Shown here: in pieces, positions 1 to 7,632 of the stretch | Layout: each line of letters starts with the position of its first letter | Position numbering within the stretch: position 1 is the stretch's first letter | Origin: an uncultured Clostridia bacterium | Lineage (GTDB): Bacteria; Bacillota; Clostridia; Oscillospirales; Acutalibacteraceae | Direction of reading: 5' to 3' | Assembly: GCA_947369085.1 (NCBI GenBank) | Contig: CANBJR010000021.1 | Span: 1 to 38,354, forward strand | DNA: 38,354 nt | Notes under the pieces: generated by a model | What the model was told of the DNA's origin: nothing | The model's input: only the letters and a program-made list of their open reading frames with translations | Databases searched by the model: none | Translations under genes and position numbers: made by a program

Positions 1-905
1 TCAACTGCAACTGTATCCTCGTCATTCTTTGCGGCAAAGTAAATTACATCGGGATGAATAACCTCAAGAGAACGCTTTTTGTGAATAAAATCTATAAAGC
101 TTCTTATGCCGCCCTCGTAAACAAAGTTGTTTTTGATTATATTTTCCATATCACGCTCATCTCTGAGCTCAATATGCACTCCTGCATTTAGAAAAGCCTG
201 TTCACGCAGACGTCTTTCAAGCACTGAATAATCATAAACGGTAGTTTCCTTAAATACCTCGGGGTCAGCCTTAAATCTTACCTCTGTACCCTTAACGTCT
301 GACTTGCCTATTTTTTCAAGCGGAGTAATTATTTTTCCTCTTTCGTAGCGCTGGAAATAAACATCCTCGCCGTCGCATACCTTAACCTCCAGCCATTCGG
401 AAAGTGCGTTTACAACAGACGCACCAACACCGTGTAAGCCGCCCGAAACCTTGTAGCCGCCGCCGCCGAACTTACCGCCTGCGTGGAGCACGGTAAATAC
501 TACCGTAACGGCAGGAAGTCCCGTTTTGCTGTTGACTCCTACGGGAATACCTCTGCCGTTGTCGGTTACTTTTATTATGTCTCCGTCCTCAATTACTACG
601 TCAATTTTGGTGCAGTAACCTGCAAGAGCCTCGTCAATTGAGTTATCGACAATTTCGTAAACAAGGTGATGAAGTCCTCTCGGACCTGTTGAGCCTATGT
701 ACATACCGGGACGTTTTCTTACAGCCTCAAGTCCTTCGAGAACCTGAATTTCATCTGCGCCGTACTCCTGCTCAACCTTTGTCATTTCAACCTTTGATTC
801 TTCGCTGAAATCTTCAATAACCTCGGAATCGGCGTCAAGCTCCTCTTTATTATTATTTTCCATCTTTTCAATCAATTCATTTACTTCATAAACTTCTTTA
901 TCCAT
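1..905 (-). CDS. gyrB: DNA gyrase subunit B (5' part; continues past the window edge)
   Basis: ATPase subunit of DNA gyrase, which introduces negative supercoils ahead of replication forks. About 301 codons are visible, covering the GHKL ATPase domain: [16 protein letters not shown] near residues 57-70, the N-box [14 protein letters not shown] at 84-97, DNGRG at 115-119 and the glycine lid GGLHGVG at 155-161. The 3' part (transducer, TOPRIM) lies outside the window. The ATG at 905 is chosen because GGAGGT lies 5 bases upstream. This start gives an acidic N-terminal extension of about 45 residues before the conserved [10 protein letters not shown] segment, longer than usual; an internal ATG (Met41) lacks a good ribosome site. 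It follows remB and the two CXXC genes, as in the standard recF-remB-gyrB order. Confidence 0.95.
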   Translation of the reverse strand, partial: MDKEVYEVNELIEKMENNNKEELDADSEVIEDFSEESKVEMTKVEQEYGADEIQVLEGLEAVRKRPGMYIGSTGPRGLHHLVYEIVDNSIDEALAGYCTKIDVVIEDGDIIKVTDNGRGIPVGVNSKTGLPAVTVVFTVLHAGGKFGGGGYKVSGGLHGVGASVVNALSEWLEVKVCDGEDVYFQRYERGKIITPLEKIGKSDVKGTEVRFKADPEVFKETTVYDYSVLERRLREQAFLNAGVHIELRDERDMENIIKNNFVYEGGIRSFIDFIHKKRSLEVIHPDVIYFAAKNDEDTVAV

Positions 906-940
906 ACTTTACCTCCGACAGTGTATCACTGCACCCTTGT

Positions 941-1018
941 GTAGGGAACGGTCTTGACCATTCCGCAAAAATACAGCAAACATCTGAAATTATCGGAACG
1001 GTCAAGACCGTTCCCTAC
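941..1018. repeat. Family B double palindrome, copy B1
   Basis: Two 25-base arms (941-965 and 994-1018) are inverted copies of each other with one mismatch, and each arm is itself a palindrome around GGAACGGTC/GACCGTTCC. The outer ends read GTAGGGAAC and GTTCCCTAC. It lies between the 100-aa CXXC gene and gyrB, so it could fold in the gyrB leader or act as a terminator, but there is no T-run. Other full copies are at 7800, 28582 and 35097, with variants at 4159 and 2412. Confidence 0.85.
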
Positions 1019-1047
1019 ATTTATGTTGAAATAATGCGGTTAAATTT

Positions 1048-1350
1048 TTATTTTTTAAATTCCACAAAATACGGTACAAGCAAAAATCCTGCTGTTACTG
1101 CAATTATGTTTGTAATCATCAGACCTGCAAAGTTTGTACCTGCTATCATATACAGTGCAAAAACGTCAAAAATTGCAGTAATTAATGCAATTATTAAAAA
1201 TAAAATTAAAATTTTCTTTTTTGATACTCTGAATTTTTTACCACAGTGATAGCAATTACATTCTTTTTCAACTGATTTCTTTTTTACGTCCTTATATCTG
1301 TAAATTGTCTTACAGTGGGGACAAACGGGTAACCTAAACATACTTATCAA
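1048..1350 (-). CDS. Small CXXC zinc-ribbon membrane protein (100 aa)
   Basis: Unknown function. The N-terminus carries two CXXC knuckles, CPHC (residues 10-13) and CYHC about 19 residues later, a spacing that resembles the CXXC-20-CXXC small-protein family. Two hydrophobic segments follow (about residues 46-68 and 75-93), then a short tail, so this is probably a membrane-anchored zinc ribbon. The start is uncertain: TTG at 1350 overlaps the upstream gene's stop by 3 bases and has AGGA at good spacing; an in-frame ATG at 1341 is the alternative. The overlap implies translational coupling with the 243-aa gene, which has the same architecture; the two look like duplicates. Both are inserted between remB and gyrB. 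Confidence 0.75.
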   Translation of the reverse strand: MISMFRLPVCPHCKTIYRYKDVKKKSVEKECNCYHCGKKFRVSKKKILILFLIIALITAIFDVFALYMIAGTNFAGLMITNIIAVTAGFLLVPYFVEFKK

Positions 1351-2078
1351 AATTTCCTGTTAGCCGAATATTTGTTGCCGTCTGGCTTTTTCGGCTCTTT
1401 TTCTTCCTGCGTTGGAATGTAGTGGCGATTTCTTGTCATACTTGCAGTGCTGTCAGAATGAATCTTTTTGAGCGGAACGTCATCAGACGAATGTTTTTCG
1501 CTTACGTTTTTAATTACGGGAACGTATTTTTCGTTGCTTTGGTTTTCCTCAATATTTTTAATTTCTGATGAATCTGAAATTATTTCGCCGTCCATAAGCT
1601 TTTCACGTGCGGCGTTGCGTTCAGCCTTTATTGTATTGAAAACATCAGAATTTATATTAAATACGGAACCTGTATCTGCTGAAGAGCCAAATGTATATCC
1701 CTCGTTTTCTTCAAGCTCAGAAGTCGTAAGGTTATCTGAATACTCAATTCCTGCTTTTCTTGCTTCCATAGATTTTTTGTATTTTTTAAGCGGAACAAAT
1801 TTTATAAATTTCGGAGAAATTATAGCAAAAATTATCAACGGAACGGCTACAAGCAAAATTCCTAAAGGATTGTACGCAAGACCTCCGATAATCCAGCCTG
1901 CCATAATCACAACAGAAATTAGCGCCGCAAGTATAAAAGCAGGCAAAACCTTTCGATTAACAACAACCTTACTTTCTTTTCCGCATCTTTCGCAAACGTA
2001 TTCAGCCTTTCGCCTGCTTGCGTATGCAGAAACATATGAAATTCTCTTTGAACAATAAGGACATTTCCTATTTTTCAT
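1347..2078 (-). CDS. CXXC zinc-ribbon membrane protein with long cytoplasmic tail (243 aa)
   Basis: Unknown function. CPYC at residues 6-9 and CERC at about 29-32 form a probable zinc ribbon, again with a ~19-residue spacer. Two membrane helices follow (about 48-70 and 73-93), then a long polar, charged and Ser/Glu-rich tail of about 140 residues that looks largely disordered and ends in a basic KPDGNKYSANRKF segment. The ATG at 2078 has AGGTGA 6 bases upstream. A family A repeat begins directly upstream, and its TATAAT (complement of 2119-2124) is the best visible -10, giving a leader of about 35 bases. The following gene overlaps its stop codon, so the two probably form an operon. It could be a sensor or scaffold, but nothing in the sequence shows a substrate. 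Confidence 0.75.
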   Translation of the reverse strand: MKNRKCPYCSKRISYVSAYASRRKAEYVCERCGKESKVVVNRKVLPAFILAALISVVIMAGWIIGGLAYNPLGILLVAVPLIIFAIISPKFIKFVPLKKYKKSMEARKAGIEYSDNLTTSELEENEGYTFGSSADTGSVFNINSDVFNTIKAERNAAREKLMDGEIISDSSEIKNIEENQSNEKYVPVIKNVSEKHSSDDVPLKKIHSDSTASMTRNRHYIPTQEEKEPKKPDGNKYSANRKF

Positions 2079-2090
2079 ATAATCACCTTT

Positions 2091-2287
2091 TTTTAAACGT
2101 TATATAAGTCGGTTTTGAATTATAGGGCGGTATCTCGGTAACTGTACATTAATCAGACTCGACCGTTCCTAAACGTTATCTATATATCAACTTTAAATTC
2201 GGGCATCCGTTTTATCCATATAAACCGACTTTCCCACTCGATTACCAGTCGAGGTACTCGACCGCAAGATACAACTTTACTTCATCT
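2091..2287 (+). repeat. Family A element, copy A1, interrupted by another repeat
   Basis: Family A is a roughly 100-bp element. It begins with a T-run and TTTAAACGTTATATAAG, continues through TCGG, TTGAATTATAG and CGGTATCTCGG, and ends near CGCAAGATACAACT. In this copy the left part (2091-2160) and the end (2263-2287) are separated by about 100 bases of other repeat material. That material contains CGTTATCTATATATCAA and a TCGAGGTACTCGA palindrome, and sits where intact copies read through TCTAACGCAAG. The arrangement looks like insertion of one repeat into another. On the minus strand the copy carries TATAAT facing the CXXC gene at 2078. Confidence 0.8.
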
Positions 2288-2408
2288 TTTAAATCGTCCT
2301 AAGGGTCGGACTTAAATTATAGAACGGTATCTCGGGAGTCAGACATTTTTCTAAATCTAACGCAAGAAACTACTCGCCTTCATCTTTTGTTATTGTATTA
2401 TATCAACG
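2287..2408 (+). repeat. Family A element, copy A2
   Basis: Full-length copy in tandem with A1, starting TTTTAAATCGTCCTAAGG and ending GCCTTCATCT then TTATTGTATTATATCAACG. Its left-end variant (CGTCCTAAGGGTCGG instead of CGTTATATAAGTCGG) is shared with A3 and A12, suggesting sub-families. Confidence 0.8.
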
Positions 2409-2658
2409 TCTGCGTAGGGACACGGCGTGCCGTGTCCGTTGTTAACTATGAATTTTTGCCGTTTATATTATCATTATCTTAACATACAAACTTTTCCGTA
2501 GGGGACGGGTTCCCAGACGTCCCTATGAATAAAATACGTTACCGATATATCACAATTTGTTCAGCAAATAAACTTATCCACACAACACGCAATATTATAA
2601 ATTTGGAAATTTGCCTGTCGAGGCACTCGACCGAATGTTAATTGTTATTTGTAATTTG
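2409..2658. other. Gene-free mosaic of palindromes and AT-rich tails
   Basis: No gene is seen. The stretch holds a GGACACGGC/GCCGTGTCC palindrome at 2418-2437 preceded by GTAGGG, a second GTAGGGGACGGG...GACGTCCC unit at 2497-2525, a copy of the ACGTTACCGATATATCA module near 2536, a TCGAGGCACTCGA hairpin near 2619, and the AT-rich TTAATTGTTATTTG tail abutting the remB stop codon. A perfect 9-mer DnaA box (2574-2582) lies inside the repeat and is probably fortuitous. Confidence 0.7.
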
Positions 2659-2934
2659 TTAATTGTTAATTCGTTCAACTGCTTTGCCTGTTTCTGTTCT
2701 TGACAAAAGCGTTTTTGTTGAAAGCTGGGTTATATACACAACTGTCTTGTCTTTTTTTCGACACACCACAAACGACTTTGGCAATTCGTACGAAACGTTT
2801 ACAACCTCGCCGTTTTTTTCGGCGCTTGCAAGAAAATCCCTCGTCTTTTTTGAAACGGTGCACGCGTCAATATCAAACATTGCAATAATGCTTTCGGTTG
2901 TGATAACCGTATCCTGTCCCAAATGCAGATACAT
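2659..2934 (-). CDS. remB: RemB/YaaB-like regulatory protein (91 aa)
   Basis: Small protein of the DUF370-related RemB family; in B. subtilis RemB (YaaB) regulates extracellular matrix genes and its gene lies between recF and gyrB, as here. The N-terminus MYLHLGQDTVITTESIIAMF matches the family signature, and the length is close to the usual 80-90 residues. The ATG at 2934 is preferred over the in-frame TTG at 2940 because GAGGT lies 6 bases before it; it overlaps the recF stop codon by one base (TGATG), so translation is coupled to recF. Regulatory role here is inferred from family and position. The last codons run into AT-rich repeat sequence. Confidence 0.85.
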   Translation of the reverse strand: MYLHLGQDTVITTESIIAMFDIDACTVSKKTRDFLASAEKNGEVVNVSYELPKSFVVCRKKDKTVVYITQLSTKTLLSRTETGKAVERINN

Positions 2935-4031
2935 CAGCAAACCTCCCCGTTTTTCAGAAAAAATATTTTTCCCTCTTTAAGCTGTTCTTTATTGGATTTT
3001 TCACAGCAGGTTATAAAAACCTGACAGTCTTTAAGCTCGTTAAGCAAAAAATCCTGACGTTTTGAGTCAAGCTCAGATAGCACGTCATCAAGCAGAATAA
3101 CAGGTTCTTCACCCATTCTCTCTTTAAGTACCGAAGCTTCGGCAAGTTTTAAAGAAAGAACCGCACTTCTTTGCTGTCCCTGCGAGCCGAAAGCTCTGGT
3201 ATTTTTGCCGTTTATCAGAATTTCAATATCGTCCCTGTGCGGTCCGAAATTGGTAATGCCTGTACGTATATCGTCTTTTCTGTTATCTTCAAGCTTTTTT
3301 CTGAACTTTTCCGCAATTTCGTCAGCGCTGTCGGATATTTTCGCTTCAATTGAGGAAACATAATTTATCTCCAGATTTTCGCTGTTTTTTGAAATTCCGT
3401 TATGATAATTCTTTGCCCTCTGCGATAGCATTTCAACATAATCCATACGCTTCTTTATGAGCATTGCGCCGTTCATAATAAGCGGTTCGTCCCACACTGA
3501 CAGCGTTTCCTCAAGTGACGGACGTCTGTAAATATCTTTTAAAAGCGAATTTCGCTGTACTAAAACTCTGTTATATTTTGATAAAATTACTGCATTTTGC
3601 AGTTTTTCTCTGCAAATTGCGCTGTCAATAAATTTTCTTCTCTGAGAAGGTCCTCTTTTTATCAAATTGAGATGTTCTGGTGAAAACACAACTGCGCAGA
3701 ATTTTTCAATCAGCGCCGCCGCAGATTTCTTTTCAACACCGTTGATTTCCACCTGCTTTTTACCGCTGTTAATCAGTATTTTTGCGGTCTGCTCACGCTC
3801 CTGCCCAAAAAATCTCATCTCAAGTCTTGCATAGTCTTTATCCCATTTAATTGTTTCGCTGTCCTTAGAGGATCTGAAAGAATGTCCTCCGCAAAACAGC
3901 CATATTGCTTCAAGCAGGTTGGTTTTACCCTGAGCGTTGTCACCGTAGATAATATTAACGCCCTCGCAAGGCTGTATTATATCATTTTTAAGATTTCTGT
4001 AATTTTCAAACTTTACTGCTAATACTCTCAT
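2934..4031 (-). CDS. recF: DNA replication and repair protein RecF
   Basis: SMC-like ATPase that loads RecA with RecO/RecR at gapped DNA. The 365 residues are normal length. The Walker A motif GDNAQGKTN lies at 30-38, the ABC signature FGSQGQQRS is near residue 280 and the Walker B/D-loop VILLDDVLSELD is near 310. The start ATG at 4031 directly abuts a family A repeat; no strong Shine-Dalgarno is visible (only AGGG within the repeat). The repeat also supplies the only TATAAT in good position (complement of 4061-4066). The gene lies between the S4 gene and remB but is separated from the S4 gene by 237 bases of repeats, so the usual dnaN-S4-recF operon is interrupted here. Confidence 0.97.
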   Translation of the reverse strand: MRVLAVKFENYRNLKNDIIQPCEGVNIIYGDNAQGKTNLLEAIWLFCGGHSFRSSKDSETIKWDKDYARLEMRFFGQEREQTAKILINSGKKQVEINGVEKKSAAALIEKFCAVVFSPEHLNLIKRGPSQRRKFIDSAICREKLQNAVILSKYNRVLVQRNSLLKDIYRRPSLEETLSVWDEPLIMNGAMLIKKRMDYVEMLSQRAKNYHNGISKNSENLEINYVSSIEAKISDSADEIAEKFRKKLEDNRKDDIRTGITNFGPHRDDIEILINGKNTRAFGSQGQQRSAVLSLKLAEASVLKERMGEEPVILLDDVLSELDSKRQDFLLNELKDCQVFITCCEKSNKEQLKEGKIFFLKNGEVC

Positions 4032-4152
4032 TTTTTAAACGCCCTAAGGGTCGGTTTTGAATTATAACGCGGTATCGCGGGAGTCAGACAATTTTCTAAC
4101 TCTAATGCAAGAAACTACTCGCCTTCATCTATTGTTATTGTATTACATCAAC
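4032..4152 (+). repeat. Family A element, copy A3, possible recF promoter
   Basis: Full copy that begins with the base next to the recF start codon (T-run and TAAACGCCCTAAGG). Reading toward recF it offers TCTGAC, 16 bases, then TATAAT (complement of 4061-4066), which would give a leader of about 23 bases. Its core has changed to CGCGGTATCGCGG compared with CGGTATCTCGG elsewhere. Confidence 0.75.
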
Positions 4153-4158
4153 ATTTTC

Positions 4159-4238
4159 GTAGGGAACAACCCCCTGTGTTGTTCCTAACTGACATTCAGC
4201 TAACCCATAATAGGAACGACACAGGAATCGTTTCCTAC
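4159..4238. repeat. Family B variant palindrome, copy B5
   Basis: Same outer ends as B1 (GTAGGGAAC ... TTTCCTAC) but a different inner sequence: GGAACAAC/GTTGTTCC on the left arm and GGAACGA/TCGTTTCC on the right. Each arm still pairs with itself and the two arms share CCTGTGT in opposite orientation. An AT-rich ATTAATTGTTATTTG tail follows up to the S4 gene stop at 4269. Confidence 0.7.
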
Positions 4239-4268
4239 ACATTAATTGTTATTTGTTAATTATTAATT

Positions 4269-4481
4269 TTATTCAACCTCTAATTTTAAATTGTTAAAAA
4301 CTGCAAAATCGCCATGACGCATTTTTTTTCCGCGCATTGTACAAACCTCGCCATTCACCTCAACCTCGCCGTTCTGAATAACAATTTTTGCCATTCCGCC
4401 TGTATCAACAGCTCCGCCGAGCTTGAGCAAATCCTGAAGTTTAATAAATTCGCTGTCAATTTTAATTTTATCAGTTCTCAT
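4269..4481 (-). CDS. yaaA: S4-domain RNA-binding protein (YaaA/RlbA-like, 70 aa)
   Basis: Small S4-fold RNA-binding protein linked in B. subtilis to 50S ribosome assembly. The S4 motif is clear: [12 protein letters not shown], then [20 protein letters not shown] and RGKKMRHGD. The ATG at 4481 is chosen over an upstream in-frame TTG because GAGG lies 8 bases before it; it overlaps the dnaN 3' end by 11 bases, so the two are translationally coupled. Length and position directly after dnaN are typical of Firmicutes. Confidence 0.88.
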   Translation of the reverse strand: MRTDKIKIDSEFIKLQDLLKLGGAVDTGGMAKIVIQNGEVEVNGEVCTMRGKKMRHGDFAVFNNLKLEVE

Positions 4482-5577
4482 TTGCAAGCCTCATCGGAAG
4501 AACGAAGCACAAAAAGCTGTCGCCCTTTACAGGTTTAATAATCATAGGAGCAGTAGACCCGTTAAGTATAAGTTTTATTTCGTCTGTATCGGTATTTTTA
4601 AGTGCGTCAAGCATATATCTGTTGTTAAAACCGATTTCAACCGATTCGCCGATTATAGGAACCGACATAACGTCGTTTGCCTTGCCGACTGCCGAAGCAC
4701 ACGAAAGTTTTATTTCATCATCTGCAAAAATGCACCTTACGGGACTTTGCACTCTGTCGTTATTTAAAAGTGACATTCTTTCAATTGCGTTGATAATACT
4801 TCTTGTATTCATAACAATTTCCGTTTTTGTCTCTTTTGGAATTGCTGTATTATAGTCGAGGAACGTACCCTCAATAAGACGTGAAATTACACGATAGTTT
4901 TTTACCTTAAAGGTTATGTGGCGCTGACCGATGATTATTTCAACATTTTCCTCATCATCTGTTAAAAGCTTAAGAACCTCTTGTTGAGTTTTGCCGGGAA
5001 CAACAAAGCTTGTTTTGCTCTCGCTGTCAACATTTTCGTTTCTTATAGCCATTCTGTAGCCGTCAACAGCGACAATTTTGAAATTACCGTCCTCAATCTC
5101 GAACAGCGAACCTGTGTAAATCGGTTTTGCTGTGTTTTCGCTTACGGCATAAACTGTTTGGCGAATCATTTCACGCAGAATTTTGGAATTTACTGTGATT
5201 CCGTCGGTCTGTTCAAAGCTCGGCAAATCGGGATATTCAACAGACGACATTCCGACAATCTGGTAGTCAACGTGACCGCAGGTTATGTAGGTAACCATTC
5301 TGTCGTCAGTTTCAATCATTACTATTTCTTCTGGAAGCCGACGCACAATATCTAAAAACAGTTTTGCACTTACAACAATTTCACCTTCTGATTGGATTGT
5401 TGCTTCCATATCTGTGGTTATTCCTATTTCAAGGTTATATCCTGAAATGTTAAGTTTGTTGTCGTAAGCTTTTATTAACACGCCTTCAAGTGCAGGAATT
5501 GCAGCTTTTGTAGAAACAGCTCTTGAAACGTTTGATATTGCGTTTGCAAGATCGGTTCTTAAACACGAAATTTTCAC
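4471..5577 (-). CDS. dnaN: DNA polymerase III beta subunit (sliding clamp)
   Basis: Ring-shaped processivity clamp that tethers polymerase III and repair enzymes to DNA. The 368 residues make three repeated domains of about 120 residues, and the C-terminus [15 protein letters not shown] is the conserved end near the protein-binding pocket. The start is GTG at 5577 with GGAGAAG 9-10 bases upstream. A TATAAT (complement of 5641-5646) is a likely -10, without a clear -35. The gene lies 513 bases downstream of dnaA, an unusually long gap containing a TAACATT-like motif cluster and a family A repeat. Confidence 0.97.
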   Translation of the reverse strand: MKISCLRTDLANAISNVSRAVSTKAAIPALEGVLIKAYDNKLNISGYNLEIGITTDMEATIQSEGEIVVSAKLFLDIVRRLPEEIVMIETDDRMVTYITCGHVDYQIVGMSSVEYPDLPSFEQTDGITVNSKILREMIRQTVYAVSENTAKPIYTGSLFEIEDGNFKIVAVDGYRMAIRNENVDSESKTSFVVPGKTQQEVLKLLTDDEENVEIIIGQRHITFKVKNYRVISRLIEGTFLDYNTAIPKETKTEIVMNTRSIINAIERMSLLNNDRVQSPVRCIFADDEIKLSCASAVGKANDVMSVPIIGESVEIGFNNRYMLDALKNTDTDEIKLILNGSTAPMIIKPVKGDSFLCFVLPMRLANEN

Positions 5578-5632
5578 GGCAGTTTTCTTCTCCTATCTTA
5601 ATAATATTTATTTTTTCGTAGTCGTAGTAGGT

Positions 5633-5795
5633 AATGTTAAATTATAGAAAAACTGTAAATAACGGCTTGTACGCTGAATAATTGCGTCCACAAGCAGAAT
5701 TTGACAAATGTTTAGATGTAGTAAACAAAATTCAACAAATTTTTAACATTTAACATCACGTTTAATAATGTTAGTGGAATGTTTATTAATATGTT
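5633..5795. promoter_or_regulatory. Cluster of seven TAACATT-like motifs in the dnaA-dnaN gap
   Basis: Seven near-copies of a short motif occur on both strands: 5633-5638, 5707-5712, 5767-5772, 5778-5783 and 5790-5795 (read as AATGTT or TATGTT) and 5745-5750 and 5752-5757 (AACATT, AACATC). Aligned in one direction they read (T/A)AACATT, mostly preceded by T. The first overlaps the expected dnaN transcription start, just after its TATAAT. The copies at 5744-5750 and 5767-5773 form an inverted pair, TAACATT/AATGTTA. It could be a set of initiator or repressor sites, or a DNA-unwinding region; function is inferred only from clustering and place. Confidence 0.5.
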
Positions 5796-5798
5796 AGT

Positions 5799-6090
5799 TT
5801 TAAACGTCCTTTTTAAACGTCCTATGGGTCGGATTTAAATTATAGAACGGTATCTCGGAAGTCAGAGATTTTTCTAAATCTAACGCAGGATACAACTCGC
5901 CTTCATCTAAATTTTATTATTATAACGTTTTTATTTGCTGTGGACACGGCTATAAAGGCAACGGTGTATTTATATGAGCAATAACGAAAACGTTACCAAT
6001 GTATCAATTTCAAATTTGGAGCGCAGCGACCATTAATTGTTATTTGTTAATTGTTATTTGTTAATTATTAATGGTTCAGGTACTTTATCT
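5799..6090 (+). repeat. Family A element (copy A4) and repeat tail
   Basis: A duplicated left end (TTTTAAACGTCC twice, 5798-5822) leads into a full copy ending about 5932. Its right end, ATTATAACGTTTTTA, is roughly the inverse of the left TAAACGTTATATAA ends of other copies, suggesting terminal inverted repeats and a unit of about 120 bp. Then follow a GTGGACACGG fragment, AACGTTACCAATGTATCAA (5989), GGAGCGCAGCGACC (6018) and an AT-rich ATTGTTATTTGTTAATT tail reaching the dnaA stop codon. No gene is seen. Confidence 0.7.
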
Positions 6091-7422
6091 TTATCTGTCT
6101 CTTATATTTTTAATGGTATCGTCAATAATTTCCTTAACCTTGCGGTCTTTTTCCATCATTTCCTGAACCTTTTTAAGCGTATAAATAATAGTTGAGTAGT
6201 GTCTGTTGCCGAACTCCTCGCCTATTGCAACCATAGAAAGCGTTGTAAGCTCTCTTGTGACATAAATTGCAATGTGACGTGCATTGCTGATATTTGCGCT
6301 CCTGTTTTTCTGAGAACGGATTTCATCAGGTGAAACGCCGTAGGTTCTTGCAACTTCGTCAATAATTCTTTCAACCGTAACCTCGGGAGGAACATCATTA
6401 TTCAGAATGTCTGCAATAACCTCCTGAACGGAAGAAATAGTTATCTTTTCATTATTCAAAAGTGATTTTGCTTTTAACTTTTTAACAGTGCCCTCAAGCT
6501 GGCGGATATTAGCCTTAATTTTTGAAGCAATATACTCGCAAACCTCATTTGAAAGGTCAATTTCAAGAAGCTCAGCCTTGCGCTTGATAATTGCAATTCT
6601 CGTTTCAATATCCGGCGGCTGAATGTCGGCAATTAAGTCCTGCTCAAAGCGCGAGCGCAGGCGGTCATCAAGCGTTTTAATTTCCTTAGGCGGACGGTCA
6701 GATGTAAGTACAATCTGTTTTTTTGCGTCATAAAGTGCGTTAAAGGTGTGGAAAAATTCTTCCTGCGTACTTTCTTTTCCGCCGATAAACTGAACGTCGT
6801 CAACAAGCAAAATATCTGCTTGTCTGTATTTATGTCTGAACTCGCTCATCTTTGCAAGTCTTAAAGATTCAATAAGCTCGTTTGTAAAATCGTCTCCCTT
6901 TATGTAGCAGATAACCTTTGATGGGTCGTTCTTTTTAATTTCATTGCCTATTGCATAAAGCAGGTGAGTTTTGCCAAGTCCGGAGTTTCCCCATAAAAAC
7001 AGAGGATTATATGCGTGTGAAGGATTTGTTGCAACCGCAAGACACGCTGCATGAGCAAATTTATTTGACGAGCCTACGATAAAAGTATCAAACGTGTACT
7101 CGTAGTTAGTGTCTTTTACTTCAACCTGAACTTCAGGTTTTTTTATCTGATTCTCAACCTCTTCGGGAGTTTTAAACGCAACAATAAATTTATTGTCAAA
7201 AACAGCCTCAAAAGCCTCGTTTAAAAGCGGAATATAACAGCGCGTCAAAGTTTGGCGGTGAAAATCGTTAGGAACAATTAAATACGCCGTGTTGCTTTCA
7301 AAGTCCAGCTTTAAAGGTTTAATTCTGCTTATCCATGTATTATATGCAACGTCGGTTATTTTGGTTTTGCAATATGAGCAAATTACCTCCCAAGCGTCTT
7401 CAAATGAATCCATCAAATTCAT
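6091..7422 (-). CDS. dnaA: Chromosomal replication initiator protein DnaA
   Basis: AAA+ ATPase that binds and melts the origin. The 443 residues show domain I (1-80), a short linker, the AAA+ core with Walker A GNSGLGKTH (145-153), Walker B ILLVDDVQF (204-212) and the arginine-finger segment DDRLRSRFEQ (252-261), then domain IV. The recognition helix reads GNRHYSTII at 405-413, whereas E. coli and B. subtilis have GGRDHTTV. The E. coli base-contact residues Asp433, His434 and Thr435 therefore correspond to His408, Tyr409 and Ser410 here. Start ATG 7422 has GAGAGG 5 bases upstream; Met4 (7413) with AGGAAGG is possible. The gene has its own promoter and lies downstream of serS-parB rather than divergent from rpmH. 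Confidence 0.97.
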   Translation of the reverse strand: MNLMDSFEDAWEVICSYCKTKITDVAYNTWISRIKPLKLDFESNTAYLIVPNDFHRQTLTRCYIPLLNEAFEAVFDNKFIVAFKTPEEVENQIKKPEVQVEVKDTNYEYTFDTFIVGSSNKFAHAACLAVATNPSHAYNPLFLWGNSGLGKTHLLYAIGNEIKKNDPSKVICYIKGDDFTNELIESLRLAKMSEFRHKYRQADILLVDDVQFIGGKESTQEEFFHTFNALYDAKKQIVLTSDRPPKEIKTLDDRLRSRFEQDLIADIQPPDIETRIAIIKRKAELLEIDLSNEVCEYIASKIKANIRQLEGTVKKLKAKSLLNNEKITISSVQEVIADILNNDVPPEVTVERIIDEVARTYGVSPDEIRSQKNRSANISNARHIAIYVTRELTTLSMVAIGEEFGNRHYSTIIYTLKKVQEMMEKDRKVKEIIDDTIKNIRDR

Positions 7423-7506
7423 ACCTTCCTCTCAAAAAATGCATTAAAAAATGCACCGTTTCTAATTTCCGTATTTTATCCCATTATTAAAATACCATTC
7501 CCTATA

Positions 7507-7535
7507 ATTATACCTCAAAGTTAAGTATATTGCAA
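7507..7535 (-). promoter_or_regulatory. dnaA promoter
   Basis: TTGCAA (complement of 7530-7535), a 17-base spacer and TATAAT (complement of 7507-7512) lie about 85 bases before the dnaA start. No consensus DnaA box is seen around it. Confidence 0.65.
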
Positions 7536-7549
7536 GTGTTTTAGACCGT

Positions 7550-7632
7550 TTTTAGTTCGTTATATACGTCGGATTCAAGCTGAAAATCGGAATATTATAT
7601 AATGTTTTTTGATATAATAAACGATAATTTAA
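7550..7632. other. Degenerate family A fragment and AT-rich sequence
   Basis: TTCGTTATATACGTCGG at 7557-7573 is a truncated family A left end. It is followed by AT-rich sequence, including one ATAATGTTTTT that resembles the motif clustered in the dnaA-dnaN gap. No gene is seen. Confidence 0.45.

Noticed and set aside
2574..2582. Perfect DnaA box TTATCCACA
   Set aside because: It is single and lies in a repeat module whose other copies (7930 and 35030 regions) have changed sequence there, so it is not part of a cluster.
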